Shown here piece by piece: positions 24,862-38,586 of a stretch of DNA of 64,000 nucleotides; position 1 is the stretch's first letter, and the number at the start of each line of letters is the position of its first letter. This DNA comes from Callaeas wilsoni (Eukaryota > Chordata > Aves > Passeriformes > Callaeidae). The translations under genes were made by a program, and so were the position numbers. The notes under the pieces were generated by a model. It was given only the letters and a program-made list of their open reading frames with translations. It ran no database searches and had not been told where the DNA came from. The DNA is taken from the NCBI GenBank assembly GCA_013398955.1, contig VWPU01003028.1:1-64000 (forward strand), read 5' to 3'.

Positions 24862-27800
24862 ATGCATTTACCACGGAGGAGGTGGCTACGAAGGAACCGA
24901 ATCCTTCTCTTGCTTGCCATGGTATTGGTCCTCTCTTTCTACCAGCTCCAGTTCAGCCCCTCTGCCCTTCCAGCGTCACACAGAGCCCCCCAACCCACAG
25001 ACCCTGCCAAAGTGACATCCAGGGACCTCCCCAGCAATAAGACTGCTGTAAGAGGCAATGCCACAGCACCCAAAATAAGGCACTGTATCTATGTGGATCC
25101 TGAGCCAGCTGTGCCCGTCACTACGTCAGTGGGTACAACACCACAGCCAGAAAATGCCACTGAAAGCTCCCCAGATGAAAAACCACCCTATGAGTCCAAA
25201 GGAGAATATCCCCAGGACCTATTCAGTGTGGAAGAACGCAGGCAAGGGTGGGTCGTACTTCACATCTTTGGCATGATGTATGTATTTGTGGCCTTGGCCA
25301 TAGTGTGTGATGAGTATTTTGTCCCTGCTTTGGGAGTGATCACAGAGAAGCTGCAGATCTCTGAAGACGTGGCTGGAGCCACCTTCATGGCAGCAGGTGG
25401 ATCAGCACCGGAACTCTTCACGTCCCTCATAGGTGTCTTCATCTCACACAGCAATGTCGGCATCGGTACCATTGTGGGCTCAGCAGTGTTTAATATCCTC
25501 TTTGTCATTGGCACCTGTGCCCTCTTCTCGAGGGAGATACTCCACCTGACATGGTGGCCCTTATTTAGAGACATCTCATTCTACATTGTAGACTTACTGA
25601 TGCTCATCCTGTTTTTCCTAGACAGTGTCATTGATTGGTGGGAAAGCCTCCTCTTACTGACTGCCTATGCCACATACGTGCTCACCATGAAACAGAACGT
25701 GTTCCTAGAGCAATGGGTGAAAAAGAAGCTAAATGCTGTGCAGGCAGCATCAGCAGAGCATATGCAGAAGGTTGGTGTCCTTAGAGTTCAGAGGGCAAGT
25801 TGAAAATAACTTTCTAGTGTAAACTACAAAGAAAAACTGCATCTCCTTCACAAAGCACGTATTCGAACCTCAGAATACAGGTAGTGGTCAATAACTGTGG
25901 TTTTAAAATGAGGGAAATGCAAACTAGAGAGATTCTAAGAAACTGGAGACCTTCACTGAAAGGAAGTTCTACCTGTGCAACTACTAAAGGTCGTGGTTGT
26001 GGTTGCTTACATGCTTTCAGAGATGTGTGGAATTTTGCTTACTTGGTTATTCTAAAGGAGTCTCAGAAAGAACATTGCAGGAACACATTCTTGGTCTGGG
26101 AATAAGATTGGGCAATTCTGGTAAACAGGGGGGAAAAGGCTTCTGTGCCAGCCTTTTGCAACTGTGAGGTGTTGGAGGAAATTCTCTTTTCCCTCTCTGA
26201 AGCCAGGTGTGTTGCTGGGATGCTGGTGGTATCACTCCTTACCTGACCAGCAGCACAGAAAGGCATCTGGCAGCTTTAGCAACCACTGCCTGCTCTCCTG
26301 GGCAGCGTTTGGCAACCAGATTGAAGTGCCCAAACCCAATTCCATGCCACCACATTTCAAACTGTCCCCTGGCACTGCGTGCTCAGCTAGTCAGATGTGT
26401 CCCTGGCCCTCAAGCATGCTTTGCCTTCTGATCATGGCACCCCACATCATTTAAGGAAAGGAAGCAAGCAGATAAGGAGAGTGAAGATAGTTGCAGTGGT
26501 GCAGTATCAAGAAACTGCTTCTCTTTTCCACTCCTGGTTTGTTGTTCAGCCAGTGCTCACAGCTAGGAGTCCTGAAAGCTCCTGTTTTGCATTCCAGTGG
26601 GATACACTGCAAGAAACTGCAGTGACACACACATATCACTGTGGACATCACCAAGCATCACAAATTGAATCCAGCCCTGCACTTGAAGTTTAGAGAGAGC
26701 TCTCACTAATGTTTAGTAGCATGGCAGAGAGCTGCTGAACCTAACCCTTGGGAAAAATAAATCACAGAAATTATAAATGATGGAAAGTAATGCTAATCAC
26801 TGTAAAAAAAATTCCCCCTTTTGCACCTTCACTCTGCTGGAAAATGAGTAAGGATACAGATGTTTGGGGATGAAGTCTGGGTCTGTCTGTAGCTGCAGGA
26901 ATCAGTTGTGAGTCTGCCCCCAGGTGCCTGCATCCTCACTGGGGAACTGTAGGTAGAATCCTGTTTTTCTTGGATGCCAATGGTTTTGAGGAGGCCCATG
27001 GCTTTGGCTCTTTCAGTAGCATCCATGGACATTTGTGTCAGCTGTCCCACTTCCTCGCAGACAGCAGCCTGAAGGAGCATTAGATCCCGAGGCAGCAGAG
27101 GTGATCGGTCATTTCTGTTCTTCGTTGCTTGCAGACAAGCACCAGGGCAGTTGCAGATGATGGAACAATGAAGCCACCAGACATGAGGAAGCTGCAGGTA
27201 GGTCTAAGCAACTTTACAGAGATCTGAAGTGATTGTATTTGAATCCTTCCTCATGTCAGGTCATAAATAAAGGTGTCAACTCCTGCGTCAAGAAACCTGG
27301 ACCAAAGCCTGTATCCTATCAGGCACAATGGCCACAGTTTGCTTAAGAGGACAGCTGGCTGAGTCCTGTCCTTAAAGGAATTTTTATAAAATTTAAGAGA
27401 CAGCTCCAGCTTCCCAGGTGGATTTAACTAGAAGTGTGCTGTTCATTCTCTGCTATAAAAAGGCATACAGAAATTCAGGAAGTGACTCTTCTTACCTGGT
27501 GTCATGGCCAAATTTCCTCCTGGGCTCCCATAGCAGAGGCTGGCAGGGTCTGTCCTTCCCCACAGCAAACACCGAGCAGCTTGTTCCTCTGCTGGTGCTG
27601 CCCCATGGCCTGGAGAGGCCCTGTCTGATGCAGTGGACAAGGAAGCTGGAACTGACTGGTTTTGTGCCTTCCCACAGCCTGGGCCAGCCTTGCAGCGGGG
27701 CAGCAGCTCGGCCTCCCTGCACAACTCTCAGATGCGTGGCACCATCGTCCAGCTCATGATCCACACCCTGGACCCCCTGGCAGAAGGTGAGTGGGTGCTC

Positions 27801-30800
27801 CACACCAGAGGGCCTTGGGTTCGCAGCCCTGAGTGGTTTAACTGGGAATACAAACAGTATTTTGGGGTCAGTACCTCACCCTTGGGGTGCAGCTGAGTAT
27901 CCCAGCTGGTGTCAGGTGCGGGGCGCTCTGTGACAGTGGAATGTGCCCCTTCTGATCACGTGGCTGGCAAGGACAAACACCTCATGATTTGGTCCTGCCA
28001 TATCTACTCTTCCTGGTTACTGCTGTGGTGGCAGCTGCTGCTGCTGGGGTCCCTGAAAGCAGTGACAGTCCCTGCTGTCCCCCATCTCTGCTGTCTCTCC
28101 AACTGCAGGGGCAGTAAATGTGAGTTACTGGCTTCCTCTGTCCCATCTTCCTCTTCTTAGCTCAGATCTCATCCCAGCCCTGAAACAGGTACAAGAAGAG
28201 GTTAAAACCCTTGAAGAATTATCTTTTTGTCAATGGTTAAAATCCCAGCTGAGATTCTAATCGTGATGGTGAGGCCAATTCTATGTGATTTGGACTGACA
28301 CCTCTAAAAGCCCACCTGCACCGTGGTGTCATCACTGCCATGACAAAGTGTGCCCACAGCACTGTGCAGGCAATGGGCACCTCTGGCCAGGGAATGACCA
28401 GCTCAGGTCCAAGACCTCTTTTAAACTACCCAGGGTGCAGAGAAGCCTCATCTCCCTGACAGACCAGTTTCTTTGTACACAGCCTTTTAACACGTTGCTT
28501 TATATTAACTTTAATCCAATCACACTGTGGAGGTTCATTTTCCAAGAAATAGTGAAGCACATTAAAATAAGACATTTGTAAGATTTTCTTTCCTAGCTCA
28601 GCACATGCCCCACCCCTCCACTGCCCTACTTGTTCTAAAGAGATTATCTGCTGCCCATTCAAAGAGAGATTGAAGCTAAGCAGATCAACACCTCTCGTGT
28701 CCCTCACAGAGGTTACAGAGAGGACTCTCCAGATCAGCATCTCAGCTGCACAAACTGATCGAGGGAACAAAGGAGGTTGGATGGGGACAGCAAGGCAAAT
28801 TGGCGTCTGCTTTGACAAATTCCAGTGAAGGCACCCAATGTGTTATGAACAGTAGCCCAACAAGGGCCAGACTCATCAGGGTTTGCTCCTTGCCTCCTGT
28901 GCCTCCGAAAGGTTGTGCCAATAGCACCAGGATAGACCCAAAACCTTCCAAGAGGATGTGCCATTGCCATGAGCATCAGAAAGTGCCAGACTTGAAGGGC
29001 TGCTGCCACTCAGAGACCTTCTCATCCTTCCCACACCTCTAAATGTCTCTGTGCAGCATCTGCCCACCCCAGACCAGCACAAGCCTGGCTTTCTGGTCCA
29101 GGCTGGTGCCCTGGTGAAGGTCTGGGACCCCTCAGCAGGAGAGCTGTGGGGGCTGAGATTGCCAGCCCAGGCCAAGGAGAGCCCCAGCCAGTTCAGCCCA
29201 GAACAGGCTGCGGGGAGCTTTCCATGCAGTTACAAGTCACTGTCCTTGCTAAAGAGGCTGCTGTTCCCAGGCCTTGTGAATATTGAATAAACAGGACTGA
29301 GGGACCAGTCTGGATCTTCTCTCAAAGAGAACTTCCCTACTCATTACGTAGAATCACAGAATCATTTAAGTTGAAAAAGACCTTTAAGATCATTAAGTCC
29401 AACTGTTCCTCCAGCACTGCCGAGACCACATGTCCCCAAGTGCCCCACCTACACATCCTTTAAATCCCTCCGGGGATGGTGACTCCCTGTGCTAGGGCTT
29501 GAGAACCTTTTGGATGCAGAAATTTTTCCTGATATCCAGCCTGAGCCCGACAGGGTGTGAGTGCCTGTGTGTGTGTGTGGCAGCCACTACATGGGAGTGT
29601 GACCGTGTGTATTTGGGTCTGATACCGCAGGGACGTGCGGGGTTGGGCTGCAACAGCCTCTCCAGGAGGTTTTTATTTCCTAGACCCTTTACTAACGCCA
29701 CTGAGTTAATGGCAAAACCTCTGCCCCAGGTACGTGCCTGTTCCACTGAAGACTGAGAACAGAGACAGCGCCTTATAAAATACAGCAATAAAATGACTGA
29801 TATTACAACAGCTAAACACTCAAAATCAAGGAGCCAATGTGCCTTGTAGGACATACTCCTTACCCTGATAAATTCCTACCTAAAGGAAAGAGAGTCTGGA
29901 GAAAAGGAATTTATGCATAGACTGAGAAACCTAAGCACCTTGAGGAGCTTGGGCAAAGGGATGGAATGACATCCCAAGGATGGCTCTGGAAAAGGATTTG
30001 AACCTGCCAGGACATATCAGGACTTGTGTTCTGATATGTTAATAGTTACTAGTCCAGTGTTAACAGCCCTGCAGCGCTGTGGGACCCTGGGGACAGCTGT
30101 GCCTGCTTCCCATGGATCACCAACACCGTCCCTGCCTTTGCTGTGTGTGCAGCACTCTCTGTACCAGGCACATCTCTCTAATTAGGCTGCCACATAAAAG
30201 ATGATCCCAAAGCAATTTATCTTTCCTCAAGGGCCCTTGTTCCTTCTTGCCAAGGCCTGTAGCATCAGCACTTACAGGCTGTGGTAATGAACACTCGACA
30301 GAAGGAAAAGGTTGCCAACAGTTGCTCAGCAGTTCCTCAGTGAACCTATTGCAATCAGGATTCCATAGGGTTTCCTTCTTTCTGCTGCCCTTGTGTTCTA
30401 TTTGGGCAGCACAGAAGTGGTTTCAGGGCAGCGAGGCCCAAAACATAGAAAAGCTGCCAGCACTGGGCCTCCAACCCCAAATTTCAGGGACTGAAATTCC
30501 AGTCTTGGAAATACAGAAGAAGTGTGAAAAAAAATTTCTCATTTGAAGTGTGGATTGAGGTCAGAATGCGTTTTTTTTTCTTTTTGTATTAGGAAGGTAT
30601 CATTACTTAAGTCCTTGTCTCAGGGAGACTACGTATTTAGTTTAGAAGTTCCAATATTTACATCCTGAATTATATTTTTGATAGAACTTTTTACTTTCAA
30701 TGTGCCTTTTTTTAAAGTAGGAATTTCTAGCAAGTTTGTTCTTTTGTCCTTTCCCCCACTTTCTGTGAAAGTGAGTAGAAGAAGAGCGTGAGATCTTTTC

Positions 30801-33800
30801 AAAATCATGCCATTAGACACCAGAGGGAACTGTTGGGGAATTAAAGGGAGCAAGGATTTTGGAAATGCTTAGGAACCCTCTCATTTCTGAACCTCCAGCC
30901 TTACCATCAGACTCTTTAAACTCTAGTCACACAGGGAAGAAGGCAGAAGCCTACATTTCTTTTTGAATGAAGCAAAAGGCTCCAGCAGAGAGGTTGTCAG
31001 AGCTGCCTGCCCTCACTATGCTCCAGTTAACAAGGTAATGATTCTGGAAATTAGACCAGAGCAGTGGGCACTGGTGCAGGCTGGAGAAGGCTGAAGGCAG
31101 CTACAGCTTCTCCTTGCTTCATTAGCCTTCCATCATTTGTTGTAAGAGAATCATGGTACGGAGGGGCGAAAGGAATCACAAGACTTTTTTTTACACTTCC
31201 ACTTTTAGACAGCAGAATCTCCAAATCCTTCAAGTTCATGCCAAACTGTAAAGAAAAAAATCCTCCCTGCTGATTGTGTTGTGAATCCTGTTAGAGTGAA
31301 TATTAGAGCCAAAGAGTGAATTAAGAGCCAAATTCAAGGTAGAAGCTCAGCTGCCACCTGAAGTCCCTCCTGGATGCTGTCAATTCATAGGACAAGAATT
31401 CTCCTGGAGAGCATCTCAGGGCCACTGGACACAGACATGTCCTGTGTGACGAGTTCTCAGCCCTGGGGACAGAGTTGCCAGCAGTGAATGCCCCAGGGGG
31501 CTGAGAGGGACACTGCCCTGCGCAGCTAATCCAGCACAGCACGGACTGAGCTCGTGGACATCCTTCCTCCCCGTGCTGACCTGCAGATCTGGCCAGCTTA
31601 GAGCCAGCTCTGCCTCCAGTCTGTCCCTCCTGCAGGAATTGTGTGTCAGAGGAATTAACGCCCTTTTAAACGAGGCTGATCTCATGAGAACTGGACAGTG
31701 GCCTGGGCCTAATCTGTTTATCCTGACAGAGAGATGCTCCTGGGCTCTGCTGGGTGCTCCCAGCCCGCGGCCTGGCTGAGGGCAGGGAGCCAGGAGCTTG
31801 AATTTCTATAATCTCAGCCTGAGCCTGACCGCCCTGACCCTGCTGACAGGAGCTTCTGCAGCAGCTTCTGGGAAAAGCCAAACAGAAGGATGCATTGCCC
31901 ACTGCTTAGAGGAGACTGGGAGCAAAAGGTCACCCCTGCATTGAGGGATGTGCTTGTACACGAGCACAGGGGGACGGGAGCCAACACTTCACATCTCCTC
32001 CGGTGAACTTCAGTATTGACAAGGAGCGTGGAAGAGTCAGGCTCTTGAGTCCCAGCCAGCTTTTCAAAGGAAAAGAAATTATCATTTAGATTAGAAATTC
32101 TTCCCTGTCAGGGTGGTGAGGCCCTGGCAGAGGTGCCCAGAGACGCTGTGACTGCCCCTGGATCCCTGGCAGTGTCCAAGGCCAGGCTGGACGGGGCTTG
32201 GAGCACCCTGGGATAGTGGAAGGTGTCCCTGCCATGGCAGGGGGTGGCACTGGATGGGCTTTAAGGTCCCTTCCAACCCAACCCATTCCCGTACTCCATT
32301 TCATCTCAGTCCAGCCATTCCAGTGCTCAGGGGAAATCCCAGCTGGAGAAAGATGTTTCTGTCAGACAGTAGCAGGAATCTCACCAGAGCAGGACTTGTC
32401 CCCTGAGGTCTTAATGTCTGAGCTGGGCCCAGTTATTGGACATACACCAGAATTTGCTGATTATCACAAGGTTCAACTCACAACAGTAATTCTGCCCCCA
32501 TGGCTGGACCTGCTATTTCTATTATGTCAATGTCACTGTGATTAATAAAGTGGCAGGGCCCTGCCCTTGAGGCAAATGACAACACCTTCTAGGTGCGTAG
32601 TCAACAGCACAGTAGATTAAATCAGTGTGATGAAACTTTCAGAGGAAATTAATTTACAGCCCTGCACACAAGCCAAGCACTGCATTGGCCAATTCCTTGT
32701 GGCTACTGTCAATGAGCAAACCCAGTGACCCTCAGTGATTGGGTGTGCAGCTCGACAGAGGACATAGTTTGGAGCAAAATGGGGCTTTTTGTTTGAGCCC
32801 AGTCTTGTTCACTTTCACTGACAGTCATCAGTAAGATATTTGATCAAAAAACAACTATGGAGACACACAGTTTCACAGTTCACTGTTAACCAGTAAAAAA
32901 GCATCTCAGCTGAGTAGAGCGGAGCTTGGTTTACCATGGAAGAAGCCCTCAGCAGAAATAGAGCTCCAGACCTGTGCTTGTGAAGATCATCTCTCAGACA
33001 GCCTGGACCATGCTGAACCTGGATACCAGGAATTTAGATCAGCTCCAGCAGGAGACACTTCTGTATACTTAGAAAAATCAATCATTTTCCAGGGAACTGG
33101 AACATAAAAGGTGTTTATTTTCCATTGCCATCAGGTCCCTAGGCTGTAAGCAGCACCCTAAAGCCTCTTCAACAGCCACATAGCAGGAGGAAGGTGTCAT
33201 TTTTAGTTTGCACCTAATCTAACCTGGAAAAAATCAATAGTCCATTGGGAACAAGATGATATTGCACCAAAACTTCTCCTCTGTTCTTTCTGCGTTTTCT
33301 TCCTCTGCATTACTGACCTGGGAAGGATTTCTCATTCCTCTGGATTCTCTTTAAATAGGATGGTGTTAGTTCCATGTCTAATGGCTGGTGGAACTGCTGT
33401 AGCACTAAGCAGTTAAATACAACAGCTATGACCAACTAGCAGCAGCCAAAACCTGGGCTCACAGCCAGAACAACTCCTGGGGCAGTGCTGGCTGCAGGGG
33501 AAGGGGGTAAGAGCATGTGTGTGTTGGGGGAGGCAGGCCAAGGGGCCCTCTGCAGTGACAGCCCCTGATGATTGTGTCCTTCTCACCCACAGCAAAATTT
33601 AAAGACAGGGTTGACATCCTGAGCAACTTGGCCAAGGCCAAGGCCGAGGCCCTGGAAGGACAAGGCTCCCAGCCAGGTGAGTGCAGGAAGAGCCAGCGCC
33701 GTTTGCCCTGCACGCTCTCACCTTCCCAGCAGCAAAGCCCAGGGGCTGGCAGAGAAACACCGGGGTCAGGCACGGGTTTGGGGCTGTTACTGGGCTCAGA

Positions 33801-36800
33801 TGGCTGCTGTAAGCACGCAGCAGGAATCGATGGATGCGTGCCCAGAGGAGCTGTCAGTGAGGCAGCGCCCGGGCAGGGAGAGCTACAAGGATGCGCTGGA
33901 AATGGCCAGGGAACAGTGCAGGAGGGAATCAGGCCGTTGCAGACAGCCCTTGGCTGCTGCTGCTCTTTGGTAGACCCTGCAAATGAGGTGTTTGTTAAAA
34001 CAGACACCTTCCCACACTTGCAGAATGGCACAGAAGGTTCCTCCAGAGGGAATAAGCTGCACTAGCTGTGTCTGTATCAATTCCAAGGACCTGTGCACCC
34101 TTCCTTTAACAGAATCATGGAATGGTTTGGGTTGGACGGAACCTTAAAGACTGTCCACCCCCTGCCATGGGCAGGGACACCTTCCACTATCCCAGGGCGC
34201 TCCAAGCCCCGCCCAGCCTGGCCTTGGACACTTCCAGGGATCCAGGGGCAGCCACAGCTTCTCTGGGCACCCTATGAGAGGGCCTCATCACCCTCACAGG
34301 GAAGAATTTCTTCCTAACATTTAACTTAGGTCTGCCCTCTGTCAGTTTAATATTTTTTTGGGTTTTCTCTGTCACTCCTGACACACAGGCTTTGTGAGCT
34401 GCCTTGGAGCCAGAGCTGCTTGATGTGGTGGCCACGGTTTGTGCTGCCAGCAAGGCTGGAGATTTTGAAAAACAAGAAACTTTTGTGTGGAAGGTCCCAG
34501 CTCCACATAACACAAGCACCTGAGCACCTCCCAACACTGGGCCTCACGTAGGTGAATGAGCCCCAACTTGAGAAAAACGCTGCTTAAAACCCAAGTAAAT
34601 TCTTGGTATGTGCTATAAACACCACAGTGACTTCACTCCCTCACCTCTGCTCCGTGTTATCCATATTTTACTCTATTCCCGCCGAGGTTTCCGTGTTCCT
34701 CTTGGCTATGCAGGTTAATGCAGGAGCAGCAGGACATTGCAGTTATTTCCTTGTATGTGTCAGCACTTTCCTATTTGCTTTTGAATACCCACCAAACGAT
34801 CAGGGATTAAAGTCTGGCAGCACATCCTGGTCATTTCTCAGAAGCCCTGAAGAATATCAGGTCCCTGGAGAATGCTGTGCTCTGCTGGGGGAGTGGGGAG
34901 GAGAAGCAAAGATTTATGTCCTTTCTGGGTTTTAAGGATGGTTTTAATACAATCTTCAGAATCCAGAAAGAAACCAAGAGCTGCTCATCAGCTGCAGATG
35001 AGGTAATTAGCATTTCTCTGTTACAAATGTGCCCCTTAGAGCAGTTCTGGATGGAAGGTCAGAGGAGCATCAAGGTCTCCTCCTACTCCAGGTGGGCCAA
35101 ATTCTGCCCAGATTTACCAAACACAATCAGAGCAGTTAGGGAGGACACACAACAAACCTAAGCAATCTCAGGGTGTGTAAGCTGAAATGCCCCCATTGTG
35201 GTAGGGAGCTCAGAGCTGCTGCTGGTCACAGGGAAGGTGACTTGATGTGGTGGCCACCTGTCCAAGGTGACTGAAACCAGCATTCCTTCTTATTGCTTTT
35301 TGCAGAAGAGGAAAATAAAGTACCAAGCACCGTCCAGGGAGCTCCTGCCAGTGACTCTGAGCCCAGCAAAGACAGACAGAAGGCAGACGTGCCACAGGAT
35401 GGACAGGTACCAAAATCAGGAGCACAGGCACTAAGTGCCCATCCAGGCTGACCTTCACGTGTACTTTCCTTCTTCCCTGTCCAGAGCTGTTGGGACAGGA
35501 CCCAACCCATGTCACTGGCATCTATAAATAGGCTCTGTGTGAAGTGATTTATTAAGATGATTGCTGAAACGTTTTGGCTTACAAACACAAATTGGGTCCA
35601 AATTACGACACCAACTGCGACTGGATAGTATCGTCCCCCCAGATGGCTCTTCTGAGGTCAGAGGGCACTCCAGGGTAAGGGAAGATAAGAGCACCTGCCT
35701 GTCCTGTGCTCGCCAGCTGACTGTTCTGTATTGCTTCCTAAATCCTTTCAGGTGATGTAATTTGGCAGTTCCAATGAGAAAAGGTTTTTCAAGGACATAA
35801 AATGCTTAATTTGTGTCTGAAAGGTGGTTCTAGTTAATGGATGCCCATTAGTTAACAACACACAGGTGCTGGGGTGGGGTGTGCCTGGATCCTGTCCCAC
35901 AAGAGCTGTGGCTGCCCTCAGCAGGTTATAAATGTGAGCTCTGCTCAGGTGAGGCCACGGTGAGTAACTGCAGCTCCTTGTTAGTGTGAAAACATATTGG
36001 CTTTTTGGTTTTTTATCTTGATGTACAGCCCCTGTCAAGCAGTGACACCTCAGGTGACAGCAGCTCTGAGAGCCAGGAGGACAGCGATGGTGACAGCACG
36101 GAGGGTGATGAAAACGATGAGCCCTTATCTCTGGAATGGCCAGAATCAAGGAGAAAACAAGCAATTTACCTTTTCCTCTTTCCCATTGTCTTTCCTCTCT
36201 GGAGCACTCTGCCTGATGTCAGAAACCCAGTAAGAATCTGTCTTCCTTCTGCTACTGGAATCATTAACTGAGCTATAGATTTCTTCTGGGCAAGAGTCCC
36301 TGGGTCCATTTTTCCATGTCTGGAGTCTTTGCACAGTTGAAGTGCTGTTACTGCTGCAGGGACTGGGACAGGAGCCCCAGCTGCAGTGTAATGTCATTCC
36401 AGAGACTTCATTTAATAAACCACAAATTCTAGCAACTACAGGTCAACGTAATCAAGCTGAAAAACACAGCATATAGCAATCAGGGTCCAAGTTAAAGCAA
36501 TCAATCGCAGTGAAGTCTTTCAGGTGAATAGTTTTCAATGGGGACTGTTCACTTCCCTGAAACTTCTCTTTTTTCTTTTCAAACTTGATTTCAACAGGAG
36601 TCAAAAAAATTCTTTGTCATCACATTTTTTGGATCCATCCTCTGGATTGCTGTGTTCTCTTACCTCATGGTGTGGTGGGCTCACCAGGTGAGAGATTTTA
36701 TTCTTTCTGCAAATCACCATTTCAGAACAAGTAGATGGAGAGAGGGGACAGCGTTACTGTGGCATTTTATCTGATGAATTAAAGCTGCAGTCATCCATCA

Positions 36801-38586
36801 CAACAGCAGAAACTCTGTTTTGTTAGAACCCAAAAGGGAATATTTTATTTCCTTCTTTTTGATTTGACAAAGAGTCATTCATTTCTGGGAGCTTCCAAGG
36901 GAGTTTGTGCATCACTGCAAAGAACCATCAAGATTTATCTTAAATCTGACTTTTCACTGATGAATGTTTCTGTGCAGAACATAATTATCCATTACCTAAT
37001 TAAAATTCTAGGAAAATATAGGTTCTGATTCTGGAAGCTGCTAAATGATCTTCACTTCCCCTGTGTTAATGTTCACCTGGTATTCTGGGAAATAATACTT
37101 CCATTCTGTAGGATCAGCCCCCTAATCTGTATTGAGTGATATACTGCACATGCACAATAAAGCTGATCATGCCATAAATCCAAGGACTGTCATCTCCAAA
37201 GGCCCTTGGATCTTGCATAGCTGATGTTAAATTTGGAAAGGTAGACAACATCCAGAGGAGGAGGACTGAGGACAGGAAAATTGTGCTGTAGCTGACTCAA
37301 CCTTGGCTCAGCGCTGCATCACTGTGGGCAGATTCCCTACACTATAGAGCAAGTCCAGAATCAACAGACACTGTAAAATTGAACTTTTTGATCCTATAAA
37401 GCAGGAAAATGCTGCCACATTTACAGGACTCAGAATATTTTAACTCAAACATGGCACAAACCCTCACACTGCACAGAGCAATTATACTCCATGTTCCACT
37501 GCTAACAGCCCTACCCAACTTTGTGTTGATTAGGTTGGTGAAACAATTGGGATATCAGAGGAAATTATGGGGTTAACCATACTGGCAGCAGGCACATCCA
37601 TCCCTGACCTCATCACCAGTGTCATCGTGGCACGGAAGGGCTTAGGGGACATGGCTGTGTCCAGTTCTGTGGGCAGCAACATCTTCGACATCACCGTTGG
37701 GTGAGTAGCAGGTCACTGCTGAGAGGTGCATTTCTTCTGAAACACAGGTACCTGCTTTGAAACCAAACATGCCTCAGTTAACTTCATTTTAGCTGTAGTT
37801 AAATGAAGGGCAGCTGAGCAACCAGTTCCTTTTAAAAAAACCCAACCCAATCCCAGCCAGGAAAGACCAACTGTTATAACTCAGCCCACCATCTTCACCC
37901 AATTCTGAATCAACACAAAATTACCAATTTTTGCAAGATAAAAATGCAAGAGATCTTTGGCTAATGTCAAAGATATACAGGCAGGAACCTTATGTGGTCA
38001 CTCAGAGACATTCAGCTCCTGGGGGAGCTCAGTATCAGTGCCTGGATCTCCCATCCTAAACCATCAGGACATTTCTTTTTGATAGCACACCCAAGCACTT
38101 AATTCTTAGGTATTATTTGCAAACCATTTTACTCTTGGATTGCATTATGATAGTGCAAGCATTATCCAAATGCAGTTTTGACAGGAACAACATCCAGTTT
38201 AGATTTATGCTGAGCTCTATTGAATACAATCACACATTTTTTTCCCTTGTAAGAGTTTGGAAAAAATGCTTAGTTATGATACAGAAAATGAACTGCCTTA
38301 GAACATTTATTTCAATTACTTTTCCTTTCCTTGCAGCCTGCCAGTTCCCTGGTTCCTTTTTTCTATCTTCAATGGCCTCAGCCCCGTGGCAGTCAGCAGC
38401 AATGGTTTGTTTTGTGCAATTGTTCTCCTTTTCCTCATGCTCCTGTTTGTGATTATCTCCATCACTGTCTCTAAATGGAAAATGAACAAACTACTGGGGC
38501 TCACCATGTTTGCTCTTTACTTTGTGTTTCTGATCATCAGTGTGATGTTAGAGGACAAGATAATATCCTGCCCAGTATCTGTATGA
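24862..38586 (+). CDS. SLC24A1: SLC24A1 (NCKX1): rod photoreceptor Na+/Ca2+-K+ exchanger, 9 coding exons, complete
   Basis: This plasma-membrane exchanger extrudes Ca2+ (with K+) from rod outer segments using the Na+ gradient. Coding exons are 24862-25770, 27135-27197, 27678-27786, 33593-33676, 35306-35406, 36029-36229, 36598-36687, 37534-37700 and 38337-38586. They total 1,974 nt, or 657 codons plus stop. Residues 12-30 form a hydrophobic signal segment. N-glycosylation sequons are at N59, N66 and N98. The alpha-1 repeat carries [13 protein letters not shown] (179-191, E184). The cytoplasmic loop is short and ends in a Ser/Asp/Glu stretch (423-453). The alpha-2 repeat carries [12 protein letters not shown] (537-548, D544). 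The protein ends SCPVSV, as in mammals. An in-frame TAG sits two codons before the ATG, fixing the start. The mammalian protein is about 1,100 residues; the extracellular and acidic loop expansions are missing, as I recall for the chicken orthologue. Confidence 0.96.
29351..29555 (-). mobile_element. CR1 LINE 3' fragment in an SLC24A1 intron
   Basis: It starts GAATCACAGAATCATTTAAG and continues through AAAGACCTTTAAGATCATTA, TTTAAATCCCTCCGGGGATG and TTTTTCCTGATATCCAGCCT. All are diverged matches to the inverted CR1 3' region. It is the same lineage type as the copy at 21951-22430. Confidence 0.8.
32091..32292 (+). mobile_element. CR1 LINE 3' fragment, sense orientation, upstream of SLC24A1 exon 33593-33676
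   Basis: It reads TTAGAAATTCTTCCCTGTCA ... GGGTGGTGAGG ... TGGACGGGGCTTGGAGCACC ... GGTCCCTTCCAACCCAACCC, the sense CR1 3' end. Its reverse complement closely matches the copy at 34111-34349. Confidence 0.85.
34111..34349 (-). mobile_element. CR1 LINE 3' fragment, antisense, downstream of SLC24A1 exon 33593-33676
   Basis: It reads AGAATCATGGAATGGTTTGG ... CCCCCTGCCATGGGCAGGGA ... CACCTTCCACTATCCCAGGG ... AAGAATTTCTTCCTAACATT, the inverted CR1 3' end. Together with 32091-32292 it forms an inverted pair of about 200 bases around one short exon. Confidence 0.87.

Larger units (their letters stand above)
27787..33592 (+). other. SLC24A1: Long SLC24A1 intron 3 of the coding region, repeat-bearing, no exon seen
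   Basis: This 5.8-kb intron separates codons for ...PLAE and AKFKDR.... It holds a CR1 fragment near 29.35-29.55 kb and another at 32.09-32.29 kb. The open frames inside it have no recognisable homology or consistent splice sites. Confidence 0.7.

Noticed and set aside
33459..34065. Open frames on both strands around an SLC24A1 exon
   Set aside because: They overlap the true exon 33593-33676 and a CR1 copy; their translations do not resemble a protein family.
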